A DNA stretch of 50,698 bases from an uncultured Phocaeicola sp. (GTDB taxonomy: Bacteria > Bacteroidota > Bacteroidia > Bacteroidales > Bacteroidaceae), in NCBI GenBank assembly GCA_944320855.1, contig CALUJF010000019.1, positions 1-50,698 on the forward strand, read 5' to 3'. Made by a program: the position numbers and the translations under genes. Shown piece after piece: positions 33,019 to 42,488 of the stretch. Within the stretch, counting starts at the first letter, position 1, and each line of letters starts with the position of its first letter. Below the pieces are notes generated by a model. That model saw only the letters and a program-made list of their open reading frames with translations, was not told where the DNA came from and did not search any database.

Positions 33019-34560
33019 ATGAAAAACATCTATTTATCTGTAGCGCTGCTACTTACGGTAGTATCATTCCTTGCATCATGTTCCAAATCAGACGATTATC
33101 TGAACGTAATTCCTAAGGACACTCCTATGGTGGCATCGATAAACCTGAAAGCGTTGGGCGAAAAGGCCGGCATAAACGACAAGGAGAACAAAGAAGCTTT
33201 AGGCAAACTGACAGACATGCTGAAGAAGGAAATGAACGCGGCAAGCTTCGAAAAACTGGAAAGCATCATTAAGAACCCGGATGAATGCGGAATAGACTTG
33301 GGCAAACCGGTTTATGCTTTCTACTCCGACAAAAACGACATGATACTCGCTGCAAAAGTTACAGACAAGGAATCGCTTGCAAACAGCATAAAGCTCTTGG
33401 GGAATGACACTGAGATAAGCGAACTGACAGAAAAAGAGGGCTACAGTTTTTCACAGATGGACGGCTACAGCTACATCGCTTTCAACGAGAACACATTCAT
33501 AGCCGTGAAAAGCAAGACTGCAGGCGATAGCGACAAACTGAAACTGAATGCCATCGAAGTACTGAACGGCAAAAGCGAAGAGAGTATCGCATCCGACAAA
33601 GGTTTCATCAGAATGCAGGACAAGAAAGCGGACATCGCCATTTACAACAACTTTGAGGAACTGGACAACGACTACAAAGAGATACTGGAAAAGAGTATAG
33701 GAATAGACGGAGCCGCTGAAGAGTGTAAACTCATTTCCGGCATATTCTTCGAAAACGGAAAACTTGTAATCAAATCGGAATTCTATACTGACGACGAAAA
33801 GATAAAGGAACTGTACGAGAAACATAATGACTACTTCTCTCCTATCAAGAATTCGATGCTTGAGTATCTCCCTAAATCAACGCTATGTCTGATGAGTGTC
33901 AGCATAGAGAACGACAAGATATTCGAGATGCTGAAAGAGAACAAGGATTTCCAGAAAAACATTTCCTTAGAAGATGCAGAAACAATAGAAAAGGTGCTCA
34001 AATCTGTAGGCAAGGAAATCACATTCGGGGTAACTGACTTCAATATGACTGAAACACCGGCCATAGTAGTTTATGCGGAAGCGAAGAACGGCGATATTCT
34101 CAAGGAACTGTACAACAATAAAGACAGTAACTCACTTACAAGATACTCAAAATTTACAGAGCTTGAAGAGAATGCATATCTGATACAGACAGGCAGAGAC
34201 AATATATTCTTGGGCTATAAGGACGATATGATTTATGCTACGAACAATGAGAATACATATAAGAATATAGGCAAGAAGCCTGAAGCATCGGCCGAGGACA
34301 ACTCATATGCAAAAGACATCAAGGGTAAGAAAGTGGCTTACATTATCGACTTCAACGCATTGAGTCAGCTCCCGATAATGCAGATGTTATTAAAATCGGG
34401 CAATGCCAAAATGACTGCTATGGGCAGCGTTCTGAAGAATGCCGACAATATGAGTGTAACTTACGACGATGAATTTACTATTACCGTACAGCTGAAAGAT
34501 ACCAAAACCAACTTCCTGAAACAGATGACTCAGCTTGCTAAAGAATTTGCAGGAATCTGA
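33019..34560 (+). CDS. DUF4836 family lipoprotein
   Basis: This 513-residue protein begins with a lipoprotein signal (MKNIYLSVALLLTVVSFLASC) and is thus membrane-anchored outside the cytoplasm; the residues after Cys (SKSDDYLNVIPKD) include acidic positions that may favour surface export. The body (for example VIPKDTPMVASINLKALGEKAG) matches the DUF4836 family of Bacteroidetes, of unknown function. It is mostly alpha/beta by eye, with many Lys and Glu. The ATG at 33019 is used because an earlier in-frame ATG at 32992 would place nine residues before the signal. It stands alone and ends at a terminator. Confidence 0.82.
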   Translation: MKNIYLSVALLLTVVSFLASCSKSDDYLNVIPKDTPMVASINLKALGEKAGINDKENKEALGKLTDMLKKEMNAASFEKLESIIKNPDECGIDLGKPVYAFYSDKNDMILAAKVTDKESLANSIKLLGNDTEISELTEKEGYSFSQMDGYSYIAFNENTFIAVKSKTAGDSDKLKLNAIEVLNGKSEESIASDKGFIRMQDKKADIAIYNNFEELDNDYKEILEKSIGIDGAAEECKLISGIFFENGKLVIKSEFYTDDEKIKELYEKHNDYFSPIKNSMLEYLPKSTLCLMSVSIENDKIFEMLKENKDFQKNISLEDAETIEKVLKSVGKEITFGVTDFNMTETPAIVVYAEAKNGDILKELYNNKDSNSLTRYSKFTELEENAYLIQTGRDNIFLGYKDDMIYATNNENTYKNIGKKPEASAEDNSYAKDIKGKKVAYIIDFNALSQLPIMQMLLKSGNAKMTAMGSVLKNADNMSVTYDDEFTITVQLKDTKTNFLKQMTQLAKEFAGI

Positions 34561-34583
34561 CAAACAGCATACTGAATATACAG

Positions 34584-34632
34584 GCCTCATAAAAAGTTTA
34601 TCACGAATAGACTGTTTATGAGGCTTTATTCT
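34584..34632 (+). terminator. Intrinsic terminator after the DUF4836 gene
   Basis: GCCTCATAAA (34584-34593) pairs perfectly with TTTATGAGGC (34615-34624), followed by a T-rich run. Confidence 0.75.
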
Positions 34633-34652
34633 TTTATTTAAAATGAACATTC

Positions 34653-34683
34653 ATTGAGATTTAAAGTTTTTTTATTAAGTTTG
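34653..34683 (+). promoter_or_regulatory. Promoter of the clpS-clpA-aat operon
   Basis: ATTG (34653-34656), 19 bp and TAAGTTTG (34676-34683) fit the Bacteroidetes consensus. The clpS ATG is only 8 nt beyond the -7 element, implying a leaderless or nearly leaderless message. Confidence 0.55.
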
Positions 34684-34691
34684 TTCTCATT

Positions 34692-35006
34692 ATGGGACAA
34701 CAGCAAACAAACATAAAGGAAAAAGGACGTGTCAGCCTGAAAGAGCCGAGACGTTATAAGGTGGTCATCTATAACGATGACTTCACAACCATGGACTTCG
34801 TGGTAAAAGTTCTGACTACAGTATTCTTCAAATCGGAAACAGAGGCCGAGACTCTGATGATGAGCGTTCACAAGAGCGGTTCGGCTGTGGTAGGCATCTA
34901 CAGCTATGACATCGCACTGTCGAAGGTGAGAAAAGCCACGGACATGGCGCGCGAGGAAGGATTCCCACTAAAACTTACAGTATTGCCTGAGGACAAGCAG
35001 GCTTAA
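34692..35006 (+). CDS. clpS: ClpS adaptor protein
   Basis: This 104-residue adaptor binds substrates with destabilising N-terminal residues (Leu, Phe, Tyr, Trp) and hands them to ClpAP. The core YKVVIYNDDFTTMDFVV (about 23-39) holds the N-degron pocket (NDD and following residues), and SGSAVVGIYSYDIA (about 60-74) completes the fold. A flexible N-terminal tail of about 20 residues is as expected for the ClpA-engaging extension. clpA starts 18 bp later and aat follows it, making an N-degron module in one operon. Confidence 0.95.
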   Translation: MGQQQTNIKEKGRVSLKEPRRYKVVIYNDDFTTMDFVVKVLTTVFFKSETEAETLMMSVHKSGSAVVGIYSYDIALSKVRKATDMAREEGFPLKLTVLPEDKQA

Positions 35007-35023
35007 CTTTCACAACAGGAAAT

Positions 35024-37243
35024 ATGGACTTGAAATATACTAAACACGTAAATAAAGCATTGGAAGTTGCACATACGGAAGCCAAGTTCAGGAGACATGA
35101 GTTTGTCACTCCCGAACATCTTCTGTATGCTCTCATCCAGCAGGATGAGTTCGTATACGCCCTGGAGGACATGGCGTGCAACATAGGCAAACTTGAAAAG
35201 AAGATAAAGGAGATTCTGAACACCAAGTTCGAGGTTCTGCCGGAAGATACCCAGTACGAGCCGGAGAACTCATCGCAGATGGCGGAGGTATTTCTGAAAG
35301 CGCATCTGATAGTTTCCTTCTCGGGAGCAAACGAGATAGACGTTCCGCACCTTGTGCAGGGAATGCTGGAACTGACAGACTCATGGGCGGCCTATATCCT
35401 GAAGAGTACTCTGAAGGACGATGTAGCCGAGTTTACAAGTATGCTGATTGATGAATACAGCTACGACTACGATGACGAAGAGCATGAACACGGCTACGAG
35501 AAGAACGAGACCTGGAAGAACTTCGTTACCTGCATAAACGATAATCTGGACAGCCACAATCCGCTTATCGGGAGGGAGGAGGAACTGGAAAAGACTATCC
35601 GTGTTCTGTGCCGAAAGGAGAAGAACAATCCTCTGCATATAGGCGAATCGGGTGTGGGAAAGACTTCCCTCATCTATGGTCTGGCGGAAAGAATAGAGAA
35701 AGGCTATGTGCCGGAGAAACTGAAAGGATATCGCATATACGAGCTTGATCTTGGTGGTATCATAGCCGGAACCCAGTACCGCGGCGAGTTTGAAAAGAGG
35801 CTGAAAGGTATCATGCTTGGAGCGGAGAAAGAGGGCAAGGCCATTATCTACATCGACGAGATACACAACCTTATCGGTGCCGGAAGAACAAGCGACGGCT
35901 CGCTTGACGCATCGAACATGCTTAAGCCATACCTTGAAGGAGGAAAGATAAAGTTCATAGGTTCAACCACTTATGAGGAATACAACAAGTACTTTGCCGG
36001 CAGCAAGGGTATGGTAAGACGTTTCCAGCAAATAGATATTCTTGAACCAAGCATCGACGATACCGTCAAGATTATAAAGGGACTGATAAAGGGATACGAG
36101 ACTTTCCACAATGTGAAGTACCGAAAGGGAGTGATTGAGTATGCAGTCAGCATGAGTGATAAATATATCAAAGACAAGTTTCTGCCGGACAAGGCTATCG
36201 ACCTGATAGACGAAGCAGGTGCGTACAGGGAGATTCACAACGACGGAAAAGATAAAAATATCGTTACAAAAGAGCTTATCTCGGACATACTTGCAAGGAT
36301 GTGCAAGATAGAATCCATCACTGCCAAGGAAGACAATACGGAACTTGAACATCTGCCGGCAAAGATGAAATCGCTTATCTACGGTCAAGACCAGGCCATA
36401 ACTCAGGTGACGGAAGCTGTGATGATGTCGAAAGCCGGACTGAACGACGACAACAAGCCTATAGCGAGCCTTCTGTTTGTCGGTCCTACGGGTGTGGGTA
36501 AGACAGAGATTGCAAAAGTACTTGCCGCCGAGCTTGGTATCGGTCTGGTACGATTCGATATGAGTGAATATTCGGAGAAACATACTGTGGCGAAACTTAT
36601 CGGCTCGCCTGCCGGATATGTGGGCTATGAAGAAGGCGGACTTCTGACAGACGCCATACGCAAGACTCCGAACTGCGTTCTCCTGCTCGACGAGATAGAG
36701 AAGGCGCATCCGGACATATTCAACATACTGCTGCAGGTGATGGACTATGCCGTGCTTACCGACAACAAGGGGCGCAAATCGGACTGCCGTCATCTGATTC
36801 TGATTATGACATCGAATGCGGGAGCGCAATATGCCCACCAGGCTTCTATAGGATTCAGAGGACAGGCCACTGCCGGCGATTCGATGCTGAAGCAGGTTAA
36901 GAAGACATTCAAACCTGAGTTCCTGAACAGACTGTCGGCCACAGTGGTGTTCAACGATATGGACAGCAACATGGCCAAGCTAATCCTCGAAAAGAAACTG
37001 AGGGAATTCAGCGCAAAGCTTGAGGCTAACAAGGTGACAATGGAAATGGAGGCAGATGCCAAGGAATGGCTGCTCAGGAAGAGTATAACCAAGGAATACG
37101 GCGCACGCGAGATGGACAGAGTGATAGGCCATCACCTGAAACCGCTGTTCGTGAAGGAGATGCTGTTCGGCAAACTGAAAAACGGTGGTCATGCCGTTGT
37201 CAGCATCAAGAATGATATTCCGGCCATAACCCTAAAGAAGTGA
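35024..37243 (+). CDS. clpA: ClpA ATPase subunit of the Clp protease
   Basis: This 739-residue AAA+ unfoldase feeds substrates to ClpP. The N domain (about 1-140) docks ClpS. D1 has Walker A GESGVGKTS (about 207) and DEIHNLIGAG; D2 has Walker A GPTGVGKTE (about 487), DEIEKAHPD and the arginine-bearing C-terminal region PEFLNRLS. The ClpP-binding loop IGF is in QASIGFRGQ (about 608-610). It has no ClpB/ClpC-type middle domain. It is flanked by clpS (18 bp) and aat (6 bp), so all three are cotranscribed. ClpP itself is not in the window. Confidence 0.95.
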   Translation: MDLKYTKHVNKALEVAHTEAKFRRHEFVTPEHLLYALIQQDEFVYALEDMACNIGKLEKKIKEILNTKFEVLPEDTQYEPENSSQMAEVFLKAHLIVSFSGANEIDVPHLVQGMLELTDSWAAYILKSTLKDDVAEFTSMLIDEYSYDYDDEEHEHGYEKNETWKNFVTCINDNLDSHNPLIGREEELEKTIRVLCRKEKNNPLHIGESGVGKTSLIYGLAERIEKGYVPEKLKGYRIYELDLGGIIAGTQYRGEFEKRLKGIMLGAEKEGKAIIYIDEIHNLIGAGRTSDGSLDASNMLKPYLEGGKIKFIGSTTYEEYNKYFAGSKGMVRRFQQIDILEPSIDDTVKIIKGLIKGYETFHNVKYRKGVIEYAVSMSDKYIKDKFLPDKAIDLIDEAGAYREIHNDGKDKNIVTKELISDILARMCKIESITAKEDNTELEHLPAKMKSLIYGQDQAITQVTEAVMMSKAGLNDDNKPIASLLFVGPTGVGKTEIAKVLAAELGIGLVRFDMSEYSEKHTVAKLIGSPAGYVGYEEGGLLTDAIRKTPNCVLLLDEIEKAHPDIFNILLQVMDYAVLTDNKGRKSDCRHLILIMTSNAGAQYAHQASIGFRGQATAGDSMLKQVKKTFKPEFLNRLSATVVFNDMDSNMAKLILEKKLREFSAKLEANKVTMEMEADAKEWLLRKSITKEYGAREMDRVIGHHLKPLFVKEMLFGKLKNGGHAVVSIKNDIPAITLKK

Positions 37244-37249
37244 TAAGGT

Positions 37250-37891
37250 ATGGTATTCAAGCTGAGTAAAAGGATAGCTTTTCCGGACCCTCATCTTGGG
37301 GAGCCGGACGGGCTGCTTGCCATAGGAGGTGATTTGTCCATCGACAGGCTGCTTTTGGCATACTCTTACGGGATTTTCCCGTGGTATGCCTTCAAAAGGG
37401 ATGTCATAGAATGGTGGTGCCCCATGCAGAGGTTCGTTATCTTCCCTTCGGAAATACATGTGTCGCACTCCATGCGCACGCTTATGAATAAGGAGAAATA
37501 CAGAATAACCATCAACCGGGCTTTTGAGGATGTGATACACCAATGCGGAAAGCTGCGCGAGGATGAGGAAGGTGCATGGCTCGGTCCGGAAATGACGGAA
37601 GCGTATATCAGACTGCACGAACAGCAGTTTGCTGCCAGCGTAGAGGTATGGGAAGACGACAGGCTTGTGGGCGGACTTTACGGTGTGACTCTTGGAAGAT
37701 GTTTCTTCGGCGAGAGTATGTTCTCGCTCGTGCCGAGTGCATCAAAACTTGCTCTTATACATCTGGCACGTTTCCTCGAGGAAAGAGGCGGACTGATGAT
37801 AGACTGCCAGTTCGAGACTCCGCATCTGAAGTCGATGGGCGGCAGGTATATATCGTATGAGGAGTATATGGATATTCTTTCGCAGGAATAA
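37250..37891 (+). CDS. aat: Leucyl/phenylalanyl-tRNA--protein transferase
   Basis: This 213-residue aminoacyl transferase adds Leu or Phe from tRNA to N-terminal Lys or Arg, creating ClpS-recognised degrons. Family signatures are GGDLSIDRLLLAYSYGIFPWY (about 24-44), WWCPMQRFVIFP (about 57-68), and GGLYGVTLGRCFFGESMFS (about 142-160). It starts 6 bp after clpA. With clpS and clpA it completes the bacterial N-degron route. The operon ends at a terminator (37904-37942). Confidence 0.95.
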   Translation: MVFKLSKRIAFPDPHLGEPDGLLAIGGDLSIDRLLLAYSYGIFPWYAFKRDVIEWWCPMQRFVIFPSEIHVSHSMRTLMNKEKYRITINRAFEDVIHQCGKLREDEEGAWLGPEMTEAYIRLHEQQFAASVEVWEDDRLVGGLYGVTLGRCFFGESMFSLVPSASKLALIHLARFLEERGGLMIDCQFETPHLKSMGGRYISYEEYMDILSQE

Positions 37892-37903
37892 AACTATAAA
37901 ATG

Positions 37904-37942
37904 AAAATCCGTCAGTATTTTCACAAACACTGACGGACTTTT
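37904..37942 (+). terminator. Intrinsic terminator of the clpS-clpA-aat operon
   Basis: TCCGTCAGT (37908-37916) pairs with ACTGACGGA (37929-37937) and is followed by CTTTT. Confidence 0.8.
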
Positions 37943-38069
37943 AATCAATGAGGAATTAAAAACATAACTCCAACATAAAACCAAACAAGAATATTAAGCT
38001 TTTGTATAACTTTCAAAATATATAACAGAGGAACGATGTCTTTTGTTCGGTCATAAAACAAAAAAAATT

Positions 38070-39212
38070 ATGAAAACAGGAAAAAGAATTCTCATAGCGA
38101 TACCGGTTGCAATAATCATCGCGTATCTGTGCCTTCCTTTCTATGCCAAAAAGGCGCTGATTCACTGGTTTCCCACTATCGATGACCTCGGCATTTTCGA
38201 ACATGCCACTGTTCATGCTCCGGACTCTTGCTGGGAATGGGCTGTTTCGGACAAGTACAATTCTTTCAGACTGTCAAAAGAGGATTCGGCATACATAGAC
38301 GATATGAAAACGGTATCCTTCCTGTTAATAAGGAATGACAGTATTCTGTATGAAACTTATCGCGGAGGATGGAACGATACTCTGACTTCAAACCTGTTTT
38401 CTGCCACAAAGAGCATTGTGGGGCTGCTTGTGGGTATTGCCATTGACGAGGGCAAGATAGGCAGTGTGGACGACAAAGTAGTGAAATACATACCTGAATA
38501 TAACCGTGGGAAGCAGAAGGACATCACTATCAGAAACCTGCTTACTATGAGTGCCGGAATGGACTGGGACGAGGCTTATGCCTCGCTTTTCTCTGTAACC
38601 ACGCACGGATATTACGGCAATGACCTCTACAATCTCATAATGAGTCTTGATATAGTCGATACTCCGGGAGTGCAGTATTCCTACAGAAGCGGTGAAACTC
38701 AGTTGCTGTCATTTCTAGTCGAAGCAGCAACAGGCGAAACCATCAGCAGATATGCGGAAAAGAGACTGTGGCAACCGATGATGGCCGGACAGGATGCTTT
38801 CTGGCTTCTCGACAAAAAAGATGGCGACGAGAAATCGTTCTGCTGTTTCCACACCACGGCAAGGGATGCCGCAAGGTTCGGACGGCTGATGCTGAACAAA
38901 GGCTACTGGAACGGAAAGCAACTGGTCAGCAAGGAATACATTGAAGAGGCCATGACACCGGCATCGTATCTGAAAGACCAATGGGGCAAGGACCCGCTTT
39001 CGTATTACGGCTTCCAGACATGGATTATGGACTACAAGGGAGAGAAATGTCCGTACTTCAGAGGTATGTTAGGACAGTATATCATAGCCATACCTTCGAA
39101 GAACGCCATAGTGGTGCGCCTTGGGCATAAACGCTCGAAGGAGTATGTCAGGGAACTCACTACGGACATAACAAGATATATGGAAATAGCTGAAAAAATT
39201 TTACAACAATAA
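38070..39212 (+). CDS. Serine hydrolase of the class C beta-lactamase fold
   Basis: This 380-residue protein has an N-terminal membrane segment (about 6-24) and a serine hydrolase domain. The nucleophile motif is S111-A-T-K114 (SxxK), the second motif YSYRSGETQLL, and a GMLGQYIIAIPSKNAIVVRLGH strand near the C terminus is typical. Relatives include esterases, D-aminopeptidases and 6-aminohexanoate-dimer hydrolases, so true beta-lactamase activity is not implied. The ATG at 38070 (MKTGKRILIAI) is chosen over 38043. The AddA-like gene starts 9 bp after its stop, possibly by cotranscription. Confidence 0.85.
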   Translation: MKTGKRILIAIPVAIIIAYLCLPFYAKKALIHWFPTIDDLGIFEHATVHAPDSCWEWAVSDKYNSFRLSKEDSAYIDDMKTVSFLLIRNDSILYETYRGGWNDTLTSNLFSATKSIVGLLVGIAIDEGKIGSVDDKVVKYIPEYNRGKQKDITIRNLLTMSAGMDWDEAYASLFSVTTHGYYGNDLYNLIMSLDIVDTPGVQYSYRSGETQLLSFLVEAATGETISRYAEKRLWQPMMAGQDAFWLLDKKDGDEKSFCCFHTTARDAARFGRLMLNKGYWNGKQLVSKEYIEEAMTPASYLKDQWGKDPLSYYGFQTWIMDYKGEKCPYFRGMLGQYIIAIPSKNAIVVRLGHKRSKEYVRELTTDITRYMEIAEKILQQ

Positions 39213-39221
39213 CCACTCTAT

Positions 39222-42200
39222 ATGGAACAGGACCCAAGATTATTAGTATATAAGGCTTCGGCAGGCTCGGGAAAGACTTTCACCCTGGCGGTGCAATATA
39301 TCAGGCAACTGATAGAAGACCCATACTCGTACAGACGCATCTTAGCCGTTACTTTCACCAACAAGGCCACTACGGAGATGAAGGAGAGAATCCTGAGTCA
39401 GCTGTACGGTATCGCAACATCTCTGAAATCGTCGGACGGCTATCTGAAAGAGATAATGAAGACTTCCGATAAAAGCGTCGATGAGATAAGAATGGCTGCT
39501 GACACTGCACTGAAGAATATCATCCACGACTACAGCCGTTTCAGAATAGAGACTATCGACTCGTTCTTCCAGTCGGTTATGAGAAATCTTGCCCGCGAGC
39601 TTGAACTTGGTGCAAATATGACAATCGAGCTGAACAACGGCGATGTGCTGAGTGATGCAGTGGACAGTATGATTGAGAAGTTGGACCGTATGTCGCCTAC
39701 CCTTTACTGGTTGCTTGAATATATAGAGGAAAGAATAGCCGACGACAAGAGATGGAACGTATCTTCCGAAATAAAAGGTTTCGGACGCAATATCTTCGAC
39801 GAGGCTTATATAGAAAAAGGTGTGACTCTGCGAGAAAAGCTGAAGGACTCCAAGTTTATCCCGCAATACAGAAAGAAGCTCCAGGAGAAACGTGAATCCA
39901 TACTTGACACTATGAAAGGATTCAACGAACACTTTCAGGAGATTCTGAATGCCAATGGGCTTACACCTACTGACCTGAAAAACGGTGCTCGCGGCATAGG
40001 AAGCTATTTCAACAAGATAGCATCGGGAAAACTGAGCAACGATGTACGAAATGCCACAGTAGAGAAATGTCTGGAAGGTGCGGAAAACTGGACGACAAAG
40101 ACCTCTCCATATAAAAGTACTATTATATCACTTGCAGACCAGGTGCTGATCCAAGTGCTTAATGATGCGGAGAGCACGAGAATGGCAAGCAACAAGGTTC
40201 TAAACTCGTGCGACATGTCGCTCAGGTATCTCAACAATCTGCAATTGCTTATGCGCATAGACAGCGAGGTAAGGGAGCAAAACCTGAACCATAACCGTTT
40301 CCTGCTTTCGGATACCAACGGTCTGCTGCACAGCATCATCAGAGAAGGCGACGCTTCCTTCGTATATGAGAAGATTGGTACTACCATCGATACAGTGATG
40401 ATAGATGAGTTTCAGGACACGTCGCGTATGCAATGGGAAAACTTCCATCTTCTGCTTGAGGAAAGCCTTGCGCAAAAGGAAGGCAGTATGATAGTGGGCG
40501 ACATAAAGCAAAGTATCTACCGCTGGAGAAACGGGGACTGGAAGATTCTCGCCGGACTGGATAAAGACAGAAGTTTCCGTCTGAACTCGAAAACGCTGGA
40601 TACAAACTGGCGAAGTGAAGCTAATATCATAGCATTCAACAATGATATATTTACATCGGCATGCAGGGTCCTTAACGAAAGATACAAGGCTGATGAGGAC
40701 GAAGACTGTACTCAGCTGCTTGATGCATACAGTGATGTATGTCAGAAAACTTCAAAGAACACGAAGGAAGGATATATCAAACTATCATTCCTGAAAAACA
40801 GCGAGGAACATCCATACACCGATACCACTATGGAACTGTTGGCTGAAGAAGTAGACGCACTGGTCAAGAAAGGTGTCAGAGTGAATGACATTGCGATATT
40901 GGTGAGAAAGAACAAAAGCATACCTGCCATTGCTGATTACTTCGACAAGAATACTCCGTACCGCGTTGTTTCGGACGAGGCTTTCCGGCTTGATGCTTCG
41001 CTTGCAGTATGTATGCTTATAGACGGACTGAGGTATATATCCGAGCCTACGGACAGAATAGCCTGTGCAAGACTGGCTGTGGCTTATCAGAAAGAAATCC
41101 TCAAAAAAGATGTCGATTATAACACCGTGCTGCTGAACAGCGTTGAGGATTATCTTCCTGCAGAATTCCGTCTTATGCTGCCGGAGATGAGTCTTATGCC
41201 GTTGTACGAGCTTCTTGAAAAACTGTTCGTGATTTTCCGCATGGATATGATTGAAGAGCAGGATGCGTATCTCTGTGCCTTCTATGATGCTGTGACTGAA
41301 TATATGCAGAACAACTCTTCGGAGCTGACTTCATTCCTGACATACTGGAGCGAAACTCTTTATGCCAGGACTATCCCGTCGGGCGAGATATCCGGTATCA
41401 GAATCCTGTCTATCCACAAATCGAAAGGTCTGGAATATCACACCGTGCTGCTACCGTTCTGCGACTGGAAGATGGAGAATGAAACTTTCAACCATATGCT
41501 ATGGTGCAAGATAAACGAAGCGGATGCCGACAAGGAACCATTCTGCGAACTTGACCTTACTCCTGTGAACTATTCGTCTGCCATGGCAGAATCATATTTC
41601 AGCGACAGCTATAGGGAAGAACGCCTGCAACTGTGGGTAGATAATCTGAACCTGCTGTATGTGGCATTCACACGCGCATGCAAAAACCTGATAGTGTGGT
41701 GCAGGGACGAAAAGAAAGATACCGTATCACGTCTGCTGAGAGAATCGATAGACTGCATGAAGGATATCAAGATGACATGCAACATGGCTGAACCTGATGA
41801 AGAAGACGAAGAGGATAAGGAAGAAAACGACGAACCTATAGTATATGAATACGGGGAAATCTGCATTAGTGGCGAGAAGAAGAAATCGGATTCAACCAAC
41901 AGACTTGTAGCCGTTCCGGAAGCAGTCAATGTAAAGATTGAATCACTTGAAACGGAGATTGACTTCAAGCAGTCCAACCGTTCTGCCGACTTCATCAGAG
42001 GTGACGAGGATGAGGAAGAGAACCTTCGCTCGCAATATATCAGACAGGGACAGCTGCTCCACACACTCTTTGCATCTATCGACACAAGAAAGGATTTACC
42101 GTCAGCTATTGAAAGACTCCTGTTCGAAGGTGTGATTGAATCTGCAGAAAAGGCAGAAGAGATAAGGAAAGTAGCAGAAAGAGCCTTGAGCCTTGAGGAA

Positions 42201-42470
42201 GTGAAAGACTGGTACAGCGGAGAGTGGACATTGTATAACGAATGTTCCATAATCTATAATGACGAACAGGGAAAGATGCAGACCAGACGACCGGACCGAG
42301 TGATGATGAAAGATGATGAGGTGGTAGTGGTAGATTTCAAATTCGGAAAGAAAAAGCCGGAATACTCCACTCAGGTGAGGGAATATATGTTCCTGCTATC
42401 GGAAATGGGATATACTGACATTAAAGGCTATATATGGTATGTTTACTCCGGCGAACTGGAGAATGTGTAA
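39222..42470 (+). CDS. UvrD-type helicase/nuclease, AddA-like
   Basis: This 1082-residue protein is likely one subunit of an AddAB-type helicase-nuclease that resects double-strand breaks for RecA. Superfamily 1 motifs are YKASAGSGKTFTLAVQY (10-26), AVTFTNKATTEMK, DEFQDTS (about 394-400), GDIKQSIYRWR, the IHKSKGLEY region and VAFTRACKNL. The C-terminal nuclease has GQLLHTLF and VVVVDFKFGK (about 1034-1043), whose Asp and Lys are active-site residues. An acidic linker (DEEDEEDKEENDE) lies near residue 865. The partner gene follows after 18 bp. Confidence 0.9.
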   Translation: MEQDPRLLVYKASAGSGKTFTLAVQYIRQLIEDPYSYRRILAVTFTNKATTEMKERILSQLYGIATSLKSSDGYLKEIMKTSDKSVDEIRMAADTALKNIIHDYSRFRIETIDSFFQSVMRNLARELELGANMTIELNNGDVLSDAVDSMIEKLDRMSPTLYWLLEYIEERIADDKRWNVSSEIKGFGRNIFDEAYIEKGVTLREKLKDSKFIPQYRKKLQEKRESILDTMKGFNEHFQEILNANGLTPTDLKNGARGIGSYFNKIASGKLSNDVRNATVEKCLEGAENWTTKTSPYKSTIISLADQVLIQVLNDAESTRMASNKVLNSCDMSLRYLNNLQLLMRIDSEVREQNLNHNRFLLSDTNGLLHSIIREGDASFVYEKIGTTIDTVMIDEFQDTSRMQWENFHLLLEESLAQKEGSMIVGDIKQSIYRWRNGDWKILAGLDKDRSFRLNSKTLDTNWRSEANIIAFNNDIFTSACRVLNERYKADEDEDCTQLLDAYSDVCQKTSKNTKEGYIKLSFLKNSEEHPYTDTTMELLAEEVDALVKKGVRVNDIAILVRKNKSIPAIADYFDKNTPYRVVSDEAFRLDASLAVCMLIDGLRYISEPTDRIACARLAVAYQKEILKKDVDYNTVLLNSVEDYLPAEFRLMLPEMSLMPLYELLEKLFVIFRMDMIEEQDAYLCAFYDAVTEYMQNNSSELTSFLTYWSETLYARTIPSGEISGIRILSIHKSKGLEYHTVLLPFCDWKMENETFNHMLWCKINEADADKEPFCELDLTPVNYSSAMAESYFSDSYREERLQLWVDNLNLLYVAFTRACKNLIVWCRDEKKDTVSRLLRESIDCMKDIKMTCNMAEPDEEDEEDKEENDEPIVYEYGEICISGEKKKSDSTNRLVAVPEAVNVKIESLETEIDFKQSNRSADFIRGDEDEEENLRSQYIRQGQLLHTLFASIDTRKDLPSAIERLLFEGVIESAEKAEEIRKVAERALSLEEVKDWYSGEWTLYNECSIIYNDEQGKMQTRRPDRVMMKDDEVVVVDFKFGKKKPEYSTQVREYMFLLSEMGYTDIKGYIWYVYSGELENV

Positions 42471-42488
42471 CGATTTATTTAAAAGGAA

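Noticed and set aside
38070-39212. Antibiotic-resistance beta-lactamase
   Set aside because: SxxK and the fold are shared with many esterases and peptidases; the second motif is YSY rather than YxN, and nothing marks a resistance enzyme.
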